From assembly GCA_949283695.1 (NCBI GenBank), contig CASDTX010000046.1, positions 1 through 64,000 of the forward strand: a DNA stretch of 64,000 nucleotides. The letters run 5' to 3'. The translations under genes were made by a program, and so were the position numbers. Of this stretch, positions 16,884 through 24,838 are shown in pieces; the first letter of the stretch is position 1; each line of letters starts with the position of its first letter. The notes under the pieces are model-generated. The model was not told where the DNA came from. It made no database searches and saw nothing but the letters and a program-made list of their open reading frames with translations. This DNA is from an uncultured Eubacteriales bacterium (GTDB lineage: Bacteria; Bacillota; Clostridia; Lachnospirales; Lachnospiraceae).

Positions 16884-17558
16884 ATGGATACAATTTCAGC
16901 ATATTTTCAATTAATTGCAGAACGTCCGGAGCTTTTTCTGCAGTCAGAGCGCATCCCCCTTATTCTGGATGAAAGGGAAATGCGGACATATTCTGAGCTG
17001 ACCGGGAAAACGATGGGGGTAGTGTATAACAATGAGCCGTTTTATCTGGTGCTTGCAGATCTCTGTCGCGGAAGGGCAGGCCTGTACAGTTATGCACGCG
17101 TGGTATCTATGAATCCGAAAAGCAATGGCTGTGTTGCCGTTCCGCGCTGCCAGAATCAGTTTGGGCTGCTGCATATTTTCCGTCATGCCGCGCGGCAGTG
17201 GAGCGTTGAGTTCCCCAGAGGGTTTGCAGAGAATCCGGCCCTTACGCCAGAAGAGAATGTGCGGAAGGAACTTTCAGAGGAGCTTGGTATAGCAGAGTCG
17301 GACTGCAGGATTACGCCGCTCGGAGAGGTGCGGGCTGACAGTGGACTGTCCAGTGGAAGTGCACAGATCTTCCTGGCAGATCTGTCTCCCGCGGCCCGGA
17401 TTGTCCCATCCGGAGAGGAAGGGATCGGCGGGTTCCGATGGGTGGGAGAAGAGGATCTGAAAGAGATGATCTGTAACGGAGAGATCACCGATGGATTTAC
17501 ACTGGCGGCATATGCGCGTCTGCTGTGCGAAAAGACTGCGTCAGAAGAGAGCTTCTAG
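16884..17558 (+). CDS. Nudix hydrolase coupled to the 798-residue gene
   Basis: This protein of about 224 residues belongs to the Nudix superfamily, which splits nucleoside diphosphates linked to another group. The Nudix region reads EFPRGF, then ENVRKELSEELGI, giving the EExG core but with lysine where the first arginine of the box usually stands and with a few extra residues before it. ATG 16884 follows AAAAGGAG at good distance; an in-frame ATG at 16821 overlaps the previous stop as ATGA, so either start is possible and translational coupling is likely. ADP-ribose is a frequent Nudix substrate and a TIR product, so clearing TIR products is an attractive but unproven idea. It could equally act on a cyclic or linear oligoadenylate. 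Confidence 0.75.
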   Translation: MDTISAYFQLIAERPELFLQSERIPLILDEREMRTYSELTGKTMGVVYNNEPFYLVLADLCRGRAGLYSYARVVSMNPKSNGCVAVPRCQNQFGLLHIFRHAARQWSVEFPRGFAENPALTPEENVRKELSEELGIAESDCRITPLGEVRADSGLSSGSAQIFLADLSPAARIVPSGEEGIGGFRWVGEEDLKEMICNGEITDGFTLAAYARLLCEKTASEESF

Positions 17559-17631
17559 TTTTTTTATTGCAGAAACCAGGGGCGGCAGGGAACGATTTAT
17601 ATGTGACAAAAATCTTAAAAGGAGTTTACCG

Positions 17632-18843
17632 ATGAGAAAGGCATTGAGCGAGATTCTTACGATTCAGGAATGTGCCGGCATGAAGCTGCTTGCCGGACAG
17701 GGCGGCCTGGGACGCGGTGTGGAGTGGATTGATCTGATTGAGACGCCGGACAGGATACCGTATTCGACGCCGAACCAGCTGATTTTTATGACGGGGATAC
17801 AGCTGAAGTCAGAGGATGAGTTTCTGTATCTGGTGAAGAAGGCCGATGAATATCAGCAGTCGGGCATCGTGTTCTCGTCAGGCGGCCCGTACTGGCAGAG
17901 AACGCCGGGCATTGTGCTTGAGTACTGTGACAGTCATGATTTTCCATTTTTTACTATTGACTGGAGCGAGAAGATCTCAAAGTACACCCACGCGATCGGG
18001 CAGTATCTGCTGACGAGTGCGGAACACAGGCTGTCTGTCAATTCGATACTTGGCAGGCTGTTTGCGGGAGAGATTACGCTGCATAATAACGAGGCGGCAA
18101 TGGAAGTGATCCGGGAGATGGGCCTGGGCGGAAAGAAGAAATACCAGGTTAATGTCTGTCAGATCTTAAAAGACAAGAACATATCCGTACAGACCTTTCA
18201 GGAGGTGCGGGGCCGGATGATCAGCTTCTTCCGCTCGTTCGAGAAGATCGCGCAGCTGGTGGTGCCGGTGGATCTGGGGGCCGTGTCTGTGATGTGGAAG
18301 AATAATGCGTCTGAGCTGATCCACGATGAGATTCTATCAGAGTTCAGAGATTATACAAGGGAGATGGAAGAGGAGTATCCGGGAATCCGCATCCGGATCG
18401 GGCTGAGCAACGTATTTACCAATATTGAGAGTCTGGAGGAGGCTTATCAGAAGGCGTGGACAGTGATCCGGCTGGTGAATCCCCAGATTCAGAAAGAGAA
18501 AATGATCTACCAGTATAACCAGCTGGGCTTGTTTCAGATGATAGCCGACTGCATTGACAAAGAATATATGCGGGAATTCCAGAGAGAGAATTATGACATT
18601 CTCCGTGTCTATGATGAGATGCATCACACGGATTTCTGTTCCTTTCTGGAAACGTATTTTCAGTGCAACTGTAATGTGAAGAAAGTCAGCGAGACGGCAT
18701 ATCTGCATAAAAATACAGTTCTATATAAACTAAAAAAGATCGAGGGGATTCTGCACTGCGATTTCAGCAATATTGATGATCTGGTCAATATCAGGCTCGC
18801 GCTGATCATTAAGGATCTGGCGGAAGACGGACCTCAGAATTGA
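17632..18843 (+). CDS. PucR-family transcriptional regulator
   Basis: This 403-residue regulator has the N-terminal PucR ligand domain (about 1-125, starting LSEILTIQECAGMKLLAG), a central GGDEF-like region and a C-terminal PucR-type helix-turn-helix (FLETYFQCNCNVKKVSETAYLHKNTVLYKL shortened here to VSETAYLHKNTVLYKLKKI). PucR proteins usually sense a purine, an amino-acid derivative or a related catabolite and activate neighbouring degradation genes. ATG 17632 follows AAAGGAG; the frame extends upstream into the Nudix gene but without a good site. The gene leads into the PhzF gene and faces the large catabolic operon, which it probably controls. Confidence 0.85.
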   Translation: MRKALSEILTIQECAGMKLLAGQGGLGRGVEWIDLIETPDRIPYSTPNQLIFMTGIQLKSEDEFLYLVKKADEYQQSGIVFSSGGPYWQRTPGIVLEYCDSHDFPFFTIDWSEKISKYTHAIGQYLLTSAEHRLSVNSILGRLFAGEITLHNNEAAMEVIREMGLGGKKKYQVNVCQILKDKNISVQTFQEVRGRMISFFRSFEKIAQLVVPVDLGAVSVMWKNNASELIHDEILSEFRDYTREMEEEYPGIRIRIGLSNVFTNIESLEEAYQKAWTVIRLVNPQIQKEKMIYQYNQLGLFQMIADCIDKEYMREFQRENYDILRVYDEMHHTDFCSFLETYFQCNCNVKKVSETAYLHKNTVLYKLKKIEGILHCDFSNIDDLVNIRLALIIKDLAEDGPQN

Positions 18844-18866
18844 CAGGCCGGTGGGAGGAAGGATTT

Positions 18867-19769
18867 ATGAAGTTTTATGTTGTAGATGCTTTTACAAGAG
18901 AATTAATGGGCGGAAATACCGCGGGGGTTGTGCTGATGGATGAGACAGCTCCGGAGATTTCGAAGCAGCTGATGCGGAAGACCGCGGAGGAACTGAAGTA
19001 CAATATCACTGTGTTTGTGCGCAGAAGTGCGGAGGGCAGACTGGCGTTTAAATATTTTTCTCCGGTGGATGAGCTGGATCTGTGCGGACATGCCACCATT
19101 GCGGCGTTTACCGCTCTGTTGGAAGAGGGGTGGGTCTCGGACAATGACTCTTACGTATATCACACGCCGGTGGGGCCGTTAGAGGCTGTCATCAAGAACG
19201 GGTTCGTGATGATCGAGCAGGGAGAAGGGCGGATCATCCGCACGGTCAGCAGTGAGATCGAGATGTCCAGAATGTATGAGATTCTGGGGCTGGACTATCA
19301 GGAGGTCTATGCAGAAGCAGAGGGGGAGTGCAGGAAGAGAATCTTCCCGGCCATTGTGTCCACCGGGATTCCGGATATGATGGTTCCGGTGGAGGACGAG
19401 GAGGAACTGGATAAGGTGGATCCGGATTATCATGTGCTGAATAAGATGTCGCAGGATTACGGGGCGGCAAGTTTCCATGTGTTCACCATGCCGTCCGCCG
19501 CAGAGGGGCCTCACTGCCGGAACTTTGCGCCGCTGTATGGCGTGAAGGAGGATATTGCTACGGGAACATCAACGGCTTCTTTGTTGTATTATCTGTATGA
19601 GAACGGGATTCTGTCGTCAGGGCAGAAATATGTATGCACGCAGGGGGAAAAGCTTGGAAGGGCCAGCAGGATCTCTGGGTGCGTTGAGCACAGGGAAGAC
19701 GGCCCTCCGAAAATCCTGGTGGGAGGAACCGGACGAATCCTGATTAAAGGAATGATCTATCTTGAATAA
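18867..19769 (+). CDS. PhzF-family isomerase
   Basis: This 300-residue protein belongs to the PhzF/diaminopimelate-epimerase-like fold. It opens KFYVVDAFT, followed by GGNTAGVVL and the family motif FSPVDELDLCGHATIAA, and has a second half with the repeat of the fold ending in GVKEDIATGTSTASLLYYLY. PhzF relatives isomerise or epimerise small acids; the general-base glutamate of PhzF (E45) lies in a region that reads AEELKYN here. ATG 18867 follows GGAAGGA; the frame starts 27 bases earlier overlapping the PucR gene. It is followed by a strong terminator, so pucR and phzF form a two-gene unit. The substrate may belong to the proline-type pathway encoded downstream. Confidence 0.8.
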   Translation: MKFYVVDAFTRELMGGNTAGVVLMDETAPEISKQLMRKTAEELKYNITVFVRRSAEGRLAFKYFSPVDELDLCGHATIAAFTALLEEGWVSDNDSYVYHTPVGPLEAVIKNGFVMIEQGEGRIIRTVSSEIEMSRMYEILGLDYQEVYAEAEGECRKRIFPAIVSTGIPDMMVPVEDEEELDKVDPDYHVLNKMSQDYGAASFHVFTMPSAAEGPHCRNFAPLYGVKEDIATGTSTASLLYYLYENGILSSGQKYVCTQGEKLGRASRISGCVEHREDGPPKILVGGTGRILIKGMIYLE

Positions 19770-19810
19770 CGGAAACTTGCCTGCATCTTTTGTCAAATCA
19801 TAATCACTGC

Positions 19811-19864
19811 AAGAGGCTGTCCGCGGCCGGATTTGAAACCGGCTGCGGGCGGCCTCTTTTTCTT
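19811..19864 (+). terminator. Strong intrinsic terminator after the phzF-like gene
   Basis: AAGAGGC, then TGTCCGC and GGCCGG, pair with CCGGC, GCGGGC and GGCCTCTT around an ATTTGAAA-type loop, followed by TTTTTCTTT. It separates the regulator unit from the oxidoreductase operon. Confidence 0.85.
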
Positions 19865-19994
19865 TGGGCAGATGCACATACATTCTTGTGTGGATGAATA
19901 TATACATTTTGCACAGAAAATCCTATGATCTAATCAGAATTTAGTACAAATTACCGGCCGAAAACGGACTGGAAATGAAAGGTGAGGAGGAAAA

Positions 19995-20207
19995 ATGGCA
20001 AAGGCAAAAGCAACGGCAGACGTTAGTCTCTGCAAAGGATGCCGGCTGTGCGTCGGCGTATGTCCGACGGGGGCGATTGAGCCTCTGACAGAGATCAACA
20101 AAAAGGGTTATGAGATTATCCGGATTCATGAAGATGCCTGTATCGGCTGCGGACGCTGTTATCAGATGTGTCCGGATTATGTATTTACGATCAGTACTGT
20201 GGATTGA
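19995..20207 (+). CDS. 2-oxoacid:ferredoxin oxidoreductase, ferredoxin subunit
   Basis: This 70-residue protein binds two [4Fe-4S] clusters through CKGCRLCVGVCP and CIGCGRCYQMCP. Stand-alone ferredoxin subunits of this size are the delta subunits of KGOR/VOR-type 2-oxoacid:ferredoxin oxidoreductases, and it is followed by the alpha, beta and gamma genes in order. It passes electrons from the thiamine-diphosphate site to free ferredoxin in the cytoplasm. The start follows GGTGAGGAGG. It is the first gene of the long catabolic operon. Confidence 0.9.
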   Translation: MAKAKATADVSLCKGCRLCVGVCPTGAIEPLTEINKKGYEIIRIHEDACIGCGRCYQMCPDYVFTISTVD

Positions 20208-20222
20208 CAAGGAGGGAACAAA

Positions 20223-21308
20223 ATGAGTGAAAAATTTCAGCTTATGAAAGGAAATGAAGCCATCGCCGAGGCTGCCTTAAGGGCAGGGTGCCGCTTCTAT
20301 GCGGGCTATCCGATCACTCCACAGAGCGAGATCCTTGAGTATATGTCCGCCAATATGGCAAAGCGCGGCGGGGTATTCGTTCAGGGCGAGAGTGAGATCG
20401 CGAGTATGAGTATGCTCTGGGGAGCAGCTGCCTGCGGTGAGCGTGTAATGTCAAGTTCATCCGGCCCGGGATATGATCTGAAGCAGGAGGGAATCTCCTA
20501 TCTGGCGTCCTACAATCTTCCGGCAGTGATCGTGGATGTGATGCGCTACGGGACAGGAGACGGCGAGATTACAGAAGGGCAGGATTCCTACTGGGAGGCA
20601 GTGCGCGGCGGCGGACACGGCGATTCCCGGCAGATCGTGCTGACTCCGGCGTCTGTGCAGGAGTGCGCGGACCTGACCTGGCTTGCGTTCGATCTGGCGG
20701 AGAAATACAGGACCGTGGTGATCGTTCTCAGTGACGGCGGCATCAGCCAGATGATCGAGAAGGTTGTTCTTCCGCCGGCTAAGGAGCATGACAAGGATCA
20801 GTTCGACTGGGCCATCAAGAGCTACAAAGAACCTGGCGAGCCAAAGGTGAAAGTGACGAACCTGGACCGGTCTATGAACTATGAAGAATATGACAGAATG
20901 ATGCAGGCGAAGTTCAAAGAGATGCACGACAGCGAGCAGCGCTGGGAAAACTACATGACAGACGATGCAGAACTGATCCTTGTGGCATATGGCATCTCTT
21001 CCCGCGTATGTAAATCCGCGGTGCGCAGGGCCAGAGCGGAAGGGATGAAGCTGGGTCTGATCCGGCTGATCAGCGCGTGGCCATTCCCGGAGAAGGCGTT
21101 CAAGAACCTTCCGGAACAGGTGAAAGGACTTGTCTCTGTGGAGATGAGCCTGTCGGCACAGATGGGGCAGGATGTATGCCTGGCATCCAGATTCGCTGTT
21201 CCGGTGTATGCATACCTGACATCAAAATACGTCCCGAAGACACAGGGCATTGTGGACTACTGCCGCGGCGTGCTTGCGGGAAGCGAAAAGGAACTGGAGG
21301 TGTACTGA
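20223..21308 (+). CDS. 2-oxoacid:ferredoxin oxidoreductase, alpha subunit
   Basis: This 361-residue subunit corresponds to KorA/VorB. It shows the family opening LMKGNEAIAEAALRAGCRFY with AGYPITPQSE, then FVQGESEIASMSMLWGAAACG and SSSSGPGYDLKQEG. The enzyme oxidatively decarboxylates a 2-oxoacid to its acyl-CoA and reduces ferredoxin. Which 2-oxoacid is used (2-oxoglutarate, a branched-chain acid or other) cannot be read from the sequence. It begins 15 bases after the ferredoxin gene with AAGGAGG upstream, and one base separates it from the beta gene. Confidence 0.9.
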   Translation: MSEKFQLMKGNEAIAEAALRAGCRFYAGYPITPQSEILEYMSANMAKRGGVFVQGESEIASMSMLWGAAACGERVMSSSSGPGYDLKQEGISYLASYNLPAVIVDVMRYGTGDGEITEGQDSYWEAVRGGGHGDSRQIVLTPASVQECADLTWLAFDLAEKYRTVVIVLSDGGISQMIEKVVLPPAKEHDKDQFDWAIKSYKEPGEPKVKVTNLDRSMNYEEYDRMMQAKFKEMHDSEQRWENYMTDDAELILVAYGISSRVCKSAVRRARAEGMKLGLIRLISAWPFPEKAFKNLPEQVKGLVSVEMSLSAQMGQDVCLASRFAVPVYAYLTSKYVPKTQGIVDYCRGVLAGSEKELEVY

Positions 21309-21309
21309 T

Positions 21310-22068
21310 ATGGCTGTGAAATATACAAAACCTCAGATGATTAATCAGCAGGTGGGCTGGTGCGGCGGCTGCGGACACGGCATCATTCAGCGTTTGATTG
21401 CCGAGTGCTGTGAGGAGCTCGGTCTGGCAGAAAGAACGGTTCAGGTGGTCGACATCGCCTGTGCTTACTGGTCCATTGATACCTTAAACTGTGACGGCAT
21501 CGCCGGACCGCACGGACGTTGTGCAGCGGTTGCCACAGGCATCAAGAAAGTACGGCCGGATGCAAATGTTTATGTTCATGCAGGAGACGGATGTTCTTAC
21601 GTGATCGGTCTTGCGGAGACCTGTTTCGCCGCTCAGAGAAACGTGCCGATCACGATGATTGTGGTAAACAACGGAATTTTCGGAATGACGGGAGGTCAGA
21701 TGTGTCTCGCGACAACGCTGGTCGGCGACAAGACCACAAGCAGCAAGAGCGGACGCGACGACCATGTGGCAGGTTCTCCCTTTGACATGCTTCAGATTAT
21801 TCAGAATTATCCCATTGCCTATGCGGCGCGGGGGGCTCTGTATGACCCGAAACATATCATGGAGACAAAGAAGATGATCAAAAAAGGCTTCGAAAATCAG
21901 AGGGACAACAAAGGATTTTCGATCATTGAAGTGCTCTCTCCGTGCCCGACCAACTGGAAAATGTCGGCAGTGGACGCCATGAAGAAGCTGAAAGAAGAAA
22001 ATGAAAAAGTATTTCCAGTAAAAGTGTATGTAGATCGTACGAATTCCGGAGGTGTAGATAATGGCTGA
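21310..22068 (+). CDS. 2-oxoacid:ferredoxin oxidoreductase, beta subunit (ThDP)
   Basis: This 252-residue subunit binds thiamine diphosphate. It has VGWCGGCGHGIIQRLI at the N-terminus, the metal/ThDP motif GDGCSYVIGLAETCFAAQRN, and VNNGIFGMTGGQMC. ATG 21310 lies one base after the alpha stop; the longer frame from 21250 would overlap alpha deeply. Its end overlaps the gamma gene by eight bases. The set delta-alpha-beta-gamma is complete, so the complex should be functional. Confidence 0.9.
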   Translation: MAVKYTKPQMINQQVGWCGGCGHGIIQRLIAECCEELGLAERTVQVVDIACAYWSIDTLNCDGIAGPHGRCAAVATGIKKVRPDANVYVHAGDGCSYVIGLAETCFAAQRNVPITMIVVNNGIFGMTGGQMCLATTLVGDKTTSSKSGRDDHVAGSPFDMLQIIQNYPIAYAARGALYDPKHIMETKKMIKKGFENQRDNKGFSIIEVLSPCPTNWKMSAVDAMKKLKEENEKVFPVKVYVDRTNSGGVDNG

Positions 22069-22600
22069 TATTATGATCGCAGGAATTGGCGGCCAGGGCG
22101 TACTGACAGCCGGGAAAATCCTGATACAGATTGCGGCGGAAAACGGGAAAAACGTAAGCTGGACCAGCGAGTATTCCGCGGAGATGAGAGGGGGAATCTC
22201 TCTCTGCAGAGTGGTAGTTTCTGACGAAGAGATCGGGACGCCATATCCGGATACCCTGGATATCCTGGTCTGTATGAATGAAGAGGCGTATGAAACGTAT
22301 GTGGGACAAGTCACAGAGGGCGGAAATGTGATTATCAACAGCTCTCTGTTCGGTGAGAGGACTTATCCTGAGCGTCTGCATGTGACCGGAGTGGACGCCA
22401 TGAATATTTCGGCGGAGCTGGACAACACCCGGGGAGCTAATCTGGTCATGCTGGGCGCCATGATCGCAGCTACGGGGATGCTGGATAAGACGCAGTTCGC
22501 AGAAACTCTGAGAGCTTATTTTGAAAACAAAGGCAAACCGGCGGATCAGAATGTGAAGTGCTTCGAAGAAGGCTATGAGAAAGCCGGGAGAATCTGCTGA
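22061..22600 (+). CDS. 2-oxoacid:ferredoxin oxidoreductase, gamma subunit
   Basis: This 179-residue subunit completes the complex. It starts MADIMIAGIGGQGVLTAGKIL, shortened as IAGIGGQGVLTAGK, and has TSEYSAEMRGGISLCRVVVS, typical of the gamma/KorC domain involved in CoA and interdomain contacts. It overlaps the beta gene by eight bases and is followed by the acyl-CoA synthetase gene after 60 bases, linking acyl-CoA production to ATP formation. Confidence 0.9.
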   Translation: MADIMIAGIGGQGVLTAGKILIQIAAENGKNVSWTSEYSAEMRGGISLCRVVVSDEEIGTPYPDTLDILVCMNEEAYETYVGQVTEGGNVIINSSLFGERTYPERLHVTGVDAMNISAELDNTRGANLVMLGAMIAATGMLDKTQFAETLRAYFENKGKPADQNVKCFEEGYEKAGRIC

Positions 22601-22660
22601 CAGCCTTCGGCGCAAGACGCCGGAGCTCCCGAATTTCAACAGGAAGATGAGGAATGCGCT

Positions 22661-24754
22661 ATGGATTTGAGAAAATTATTAAAGCCAAGAACAATTGCCA
22701 TCGTGGGAGCCAGCGAGAGAGCAGGCTTCGGCGGGGATACTACGAGAAATTATCTGAAGTTTTCCAGGAATCTTGACCGGCTCTACCTGGTCAATCCCAA
22801 GCATGACACCCTCTTTGGACGCCGTGCGTACCGCTCCCTTTCTGAGATCGAAGGAGAGATTGATCTTGTGATCCTCTGCACGCCCCAGAAGACGATCCTT
22901 CCGCTGCTTGAAGAAGCGGCGGAGAAAGGGTGCGGCGGCGCGGTGGTATTCGCCAGCGGGTACAGTGAGACCGGCCCGGAAGGGAAGATCCTGCAGGAAG
23001 AGCTGGTCAGGAAGGCAGACAGCCTTGGCATTGCAGTGATGGGACCGAACTGTGCCGGATTCGCCAACTTTATCGACGGGATCTTCGCCTTCGCTTTCCT
23101 GGTAGAGGAGCGGGACCGCAGGGGCAATATCGGGATGATCTCCCAGAGCGGACAGATCGTGCTCGGGGGCCTGGACAGCCCGAATATGGGCTTCAGCCAT
23201 GTGATCTCGTCCGGGAATTCCTGTAATGTGAAAGTAGAAGATTATCTTGATTTTCTTGTGGACGACGAGGATACCAAGGTAGTGGCTGCCTATATAGAAG
23301 GAATTACCAAGCCGGAGAAACTGATCTCAGCCTTTGCGAAAGCGGCGGAGAAGAAGAAACCGATCGTAGTGCTGAAGACAGGACGCTCCGGAAAGTCCCG
23401 GGAGCTTGCCGCGTCTCATACGGGCTCTCTCTCGGGTGCAGATAAGGTCGTACGTGCAGTATTCCGGCGATACGGCGTGATCGAGGCGGCAGATCTGGAA
23501 GAACTGATGGGGCTTGCGGCGGCGTTTTCCTGGCTGGCCGAACTCCCCAGAGGAGAGCGGTGTGTGTTCATGAATGTATCCGGCGGAGAGGCCGGCGTGA
23601 TGGCTGACCTGACGGAAGATTACGGCATCACTCTGGCAGAGATGGAGCAGGAGACAAAAGACGCTCTGCAGACGCTGGTTCCGGATTATGGTTCGGTGAA
23701 CAATCCGTTCGATATGACAGCAGGAATCGGCTACAACACGCCGGTGATGGTGCAGGCTATGGAAATGATTTCCGCGGATCCCAACGTGGATGCGATCGTT
23801 GTGGCGTATACCATTACTCCGGAAATCTGGGATGACACCATCACCCATATGGTAGAAGCGGTGTCCATCGCCCGGGAGAAAGAAGGACTGAAGCCAGTGT
23901 TCTGGATCCCGCTGATCGAGCATACCAGACATCTGGAGAGCGCGGAAACTCTTAAGAAATCAGGAACGCCGCTGCTGCCCACGGGAAAATATGGATGCGC
24001 GGCGCTTAAGAAGATCCTGGACTATGCAGTCTGGAAGTTCCAGCCCATGGAACCGGCACTTCCCGAGAAGAAGCACGGATCCTCCCATGCTCTGAGCGAA
24101 TATGAAAGTCTGAATTACCTGAGCAGTCATGGGGTTCCGATTCCGCCGCAGGCAGTGGCTGCCACAGAGGAGGAAGCAGCCCGGATAGGCGGAGAACTGG
24201 GATACCCGCTGTCTGTGAAGATCCATTCCAGAGATATTCAGCATAAGTCGGATGTGGGCGGCGTGAAGCTGAATATCAAGAATCAAGAAGAATTGATCAC
24301 AGCATTCCATACAGTAATGGAAAACTGCAGGAAGAATGCGCCTGATGCAGAGCTGGAAGGAGTGCTCCTGAAACCTATGCTCAAAGCAGGAACAGAGATG
24401 ATCATAGGAGTGAATAATGACAAGGACTTCGGACCAATGATTATGATCGGCATGGGGGGTGTATTCGTGGAACTGTTTAAAGACGTACAGCTGGCACCGG
24501 CGCCCCTTGATTTCCAACAGGCGGAGGAGATGATCAAGAGACTTGTCTCCTATCCTCTGCTCAGCGGCTACCGGGGACGGCCGGTATGTGATAAGAAGGC
24601 TCTGGCCGATCTGCTGGTGAAGATCAGCAGGATGGCGGCAGAGGGCAGAGATACGATCAAAGAACTTGACATCAATCCGGTCTTCGTGACAGAGGAGGGA
24701 GCGGAGATCGCGGATGCGCTGCTGGTTCTTTATGATAATGAAGTCTCAGAATAG
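22661..24754 (+). CDS. Acyl-CoA synthetase (ADP-forming), fused alpha-beta
   Basis: This 697-residue protein converts an acyl-CoA, ADP and phosphate to a free acid, CoA and ATP. The CoA-binding domain is at the N-terminus (RTIAIVGASERAGFGG), followed by succinyl-CoA-ligase-like domains with MGPNCAGFAN, ISQSGQIVLGG and the phospho-histidine loop AASHTGSLSG. The C-terminal third is an ATP-grasp region (YPLSVKIHSRDIQHKSDVGG, then DINPVF). Length and order match the fused ADP-forming type of Clostridia. In this operon it would harvest the acyl-CoA made by the ferredoxin oxidoreductase, giving substrate-level ATP. Confidence 0.9.
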   Translation: MDLRKLLKPRTIAIVGASERAGFGGDTTRNYLKFSRNLDRLYLVNPKHDTLFGRRAYRSLSEIEGEIDLVILCTPQKTILPLLEEAAEKGCGGAVVFASGYSETGPEGKILQEELVRKADSLGIAVMGPNCAGFANFIDGIFAFAFLVEERDRRGNIGMISQSGQIVLGGLDSPNMGFSHVISSGNSCNVKVEDYLDFLVDDEDTKVVAAYIEGITKPEKLISAFAKAAEKKKPIVVLKTGRSGKSRELAASHTGSLSGADKVVRAVFRRYGVIEAADLEELMGLAAAFSWLAELPRGERCVFMNVSGGEAGVMADLTEDYGITLAEMEQETKDALQTLVPDYGSVNNPFDMTAGIGYNTPVMVQAMEMISADPNVDAIVVAYTITPEIWDDTITHMVEAVSIAREKEGLKPVFWIPLIEHTRHLESAETLKKSGTPLLPTGKYGCAALKKILDYAVWKFQPMEPALPEKKHGSSHALSEYESLNYLSSHGVPIPPQAVAATEEEAARIGGELGYPLSVKIHSRDIQHKSDVGGVKLNIKNQEELITAFHTVMENCRKNAPDAELEGVLLKPMLKAGTEMIIGVNNDKDFGPMIMIGMGGVFVELFKDVQLAPAPLDFQQAEEMIKRLVSYPLLSGYRGRPVCDKKALADLLVKISRMAAEGRDTIKELDINPVFVTEEGAEIADALLVLYDNEVSE

Positions 24755-24838
24755 AGAGAAAAGAGGTGAACAGGGAAAACGAGATCGTGAGACTTTCGAA
24801 ACAGAGATAAGGAAATTACAAAAGGAAGGAGTGGAGAT

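Noticed and set aside
21484-22338. Minus-strand frame opposite the oxidoreductase beta and gamma genes
   Set aside because: The plus-strand subunits form a complete set with overlapping ends; the antisense frame has no family features.
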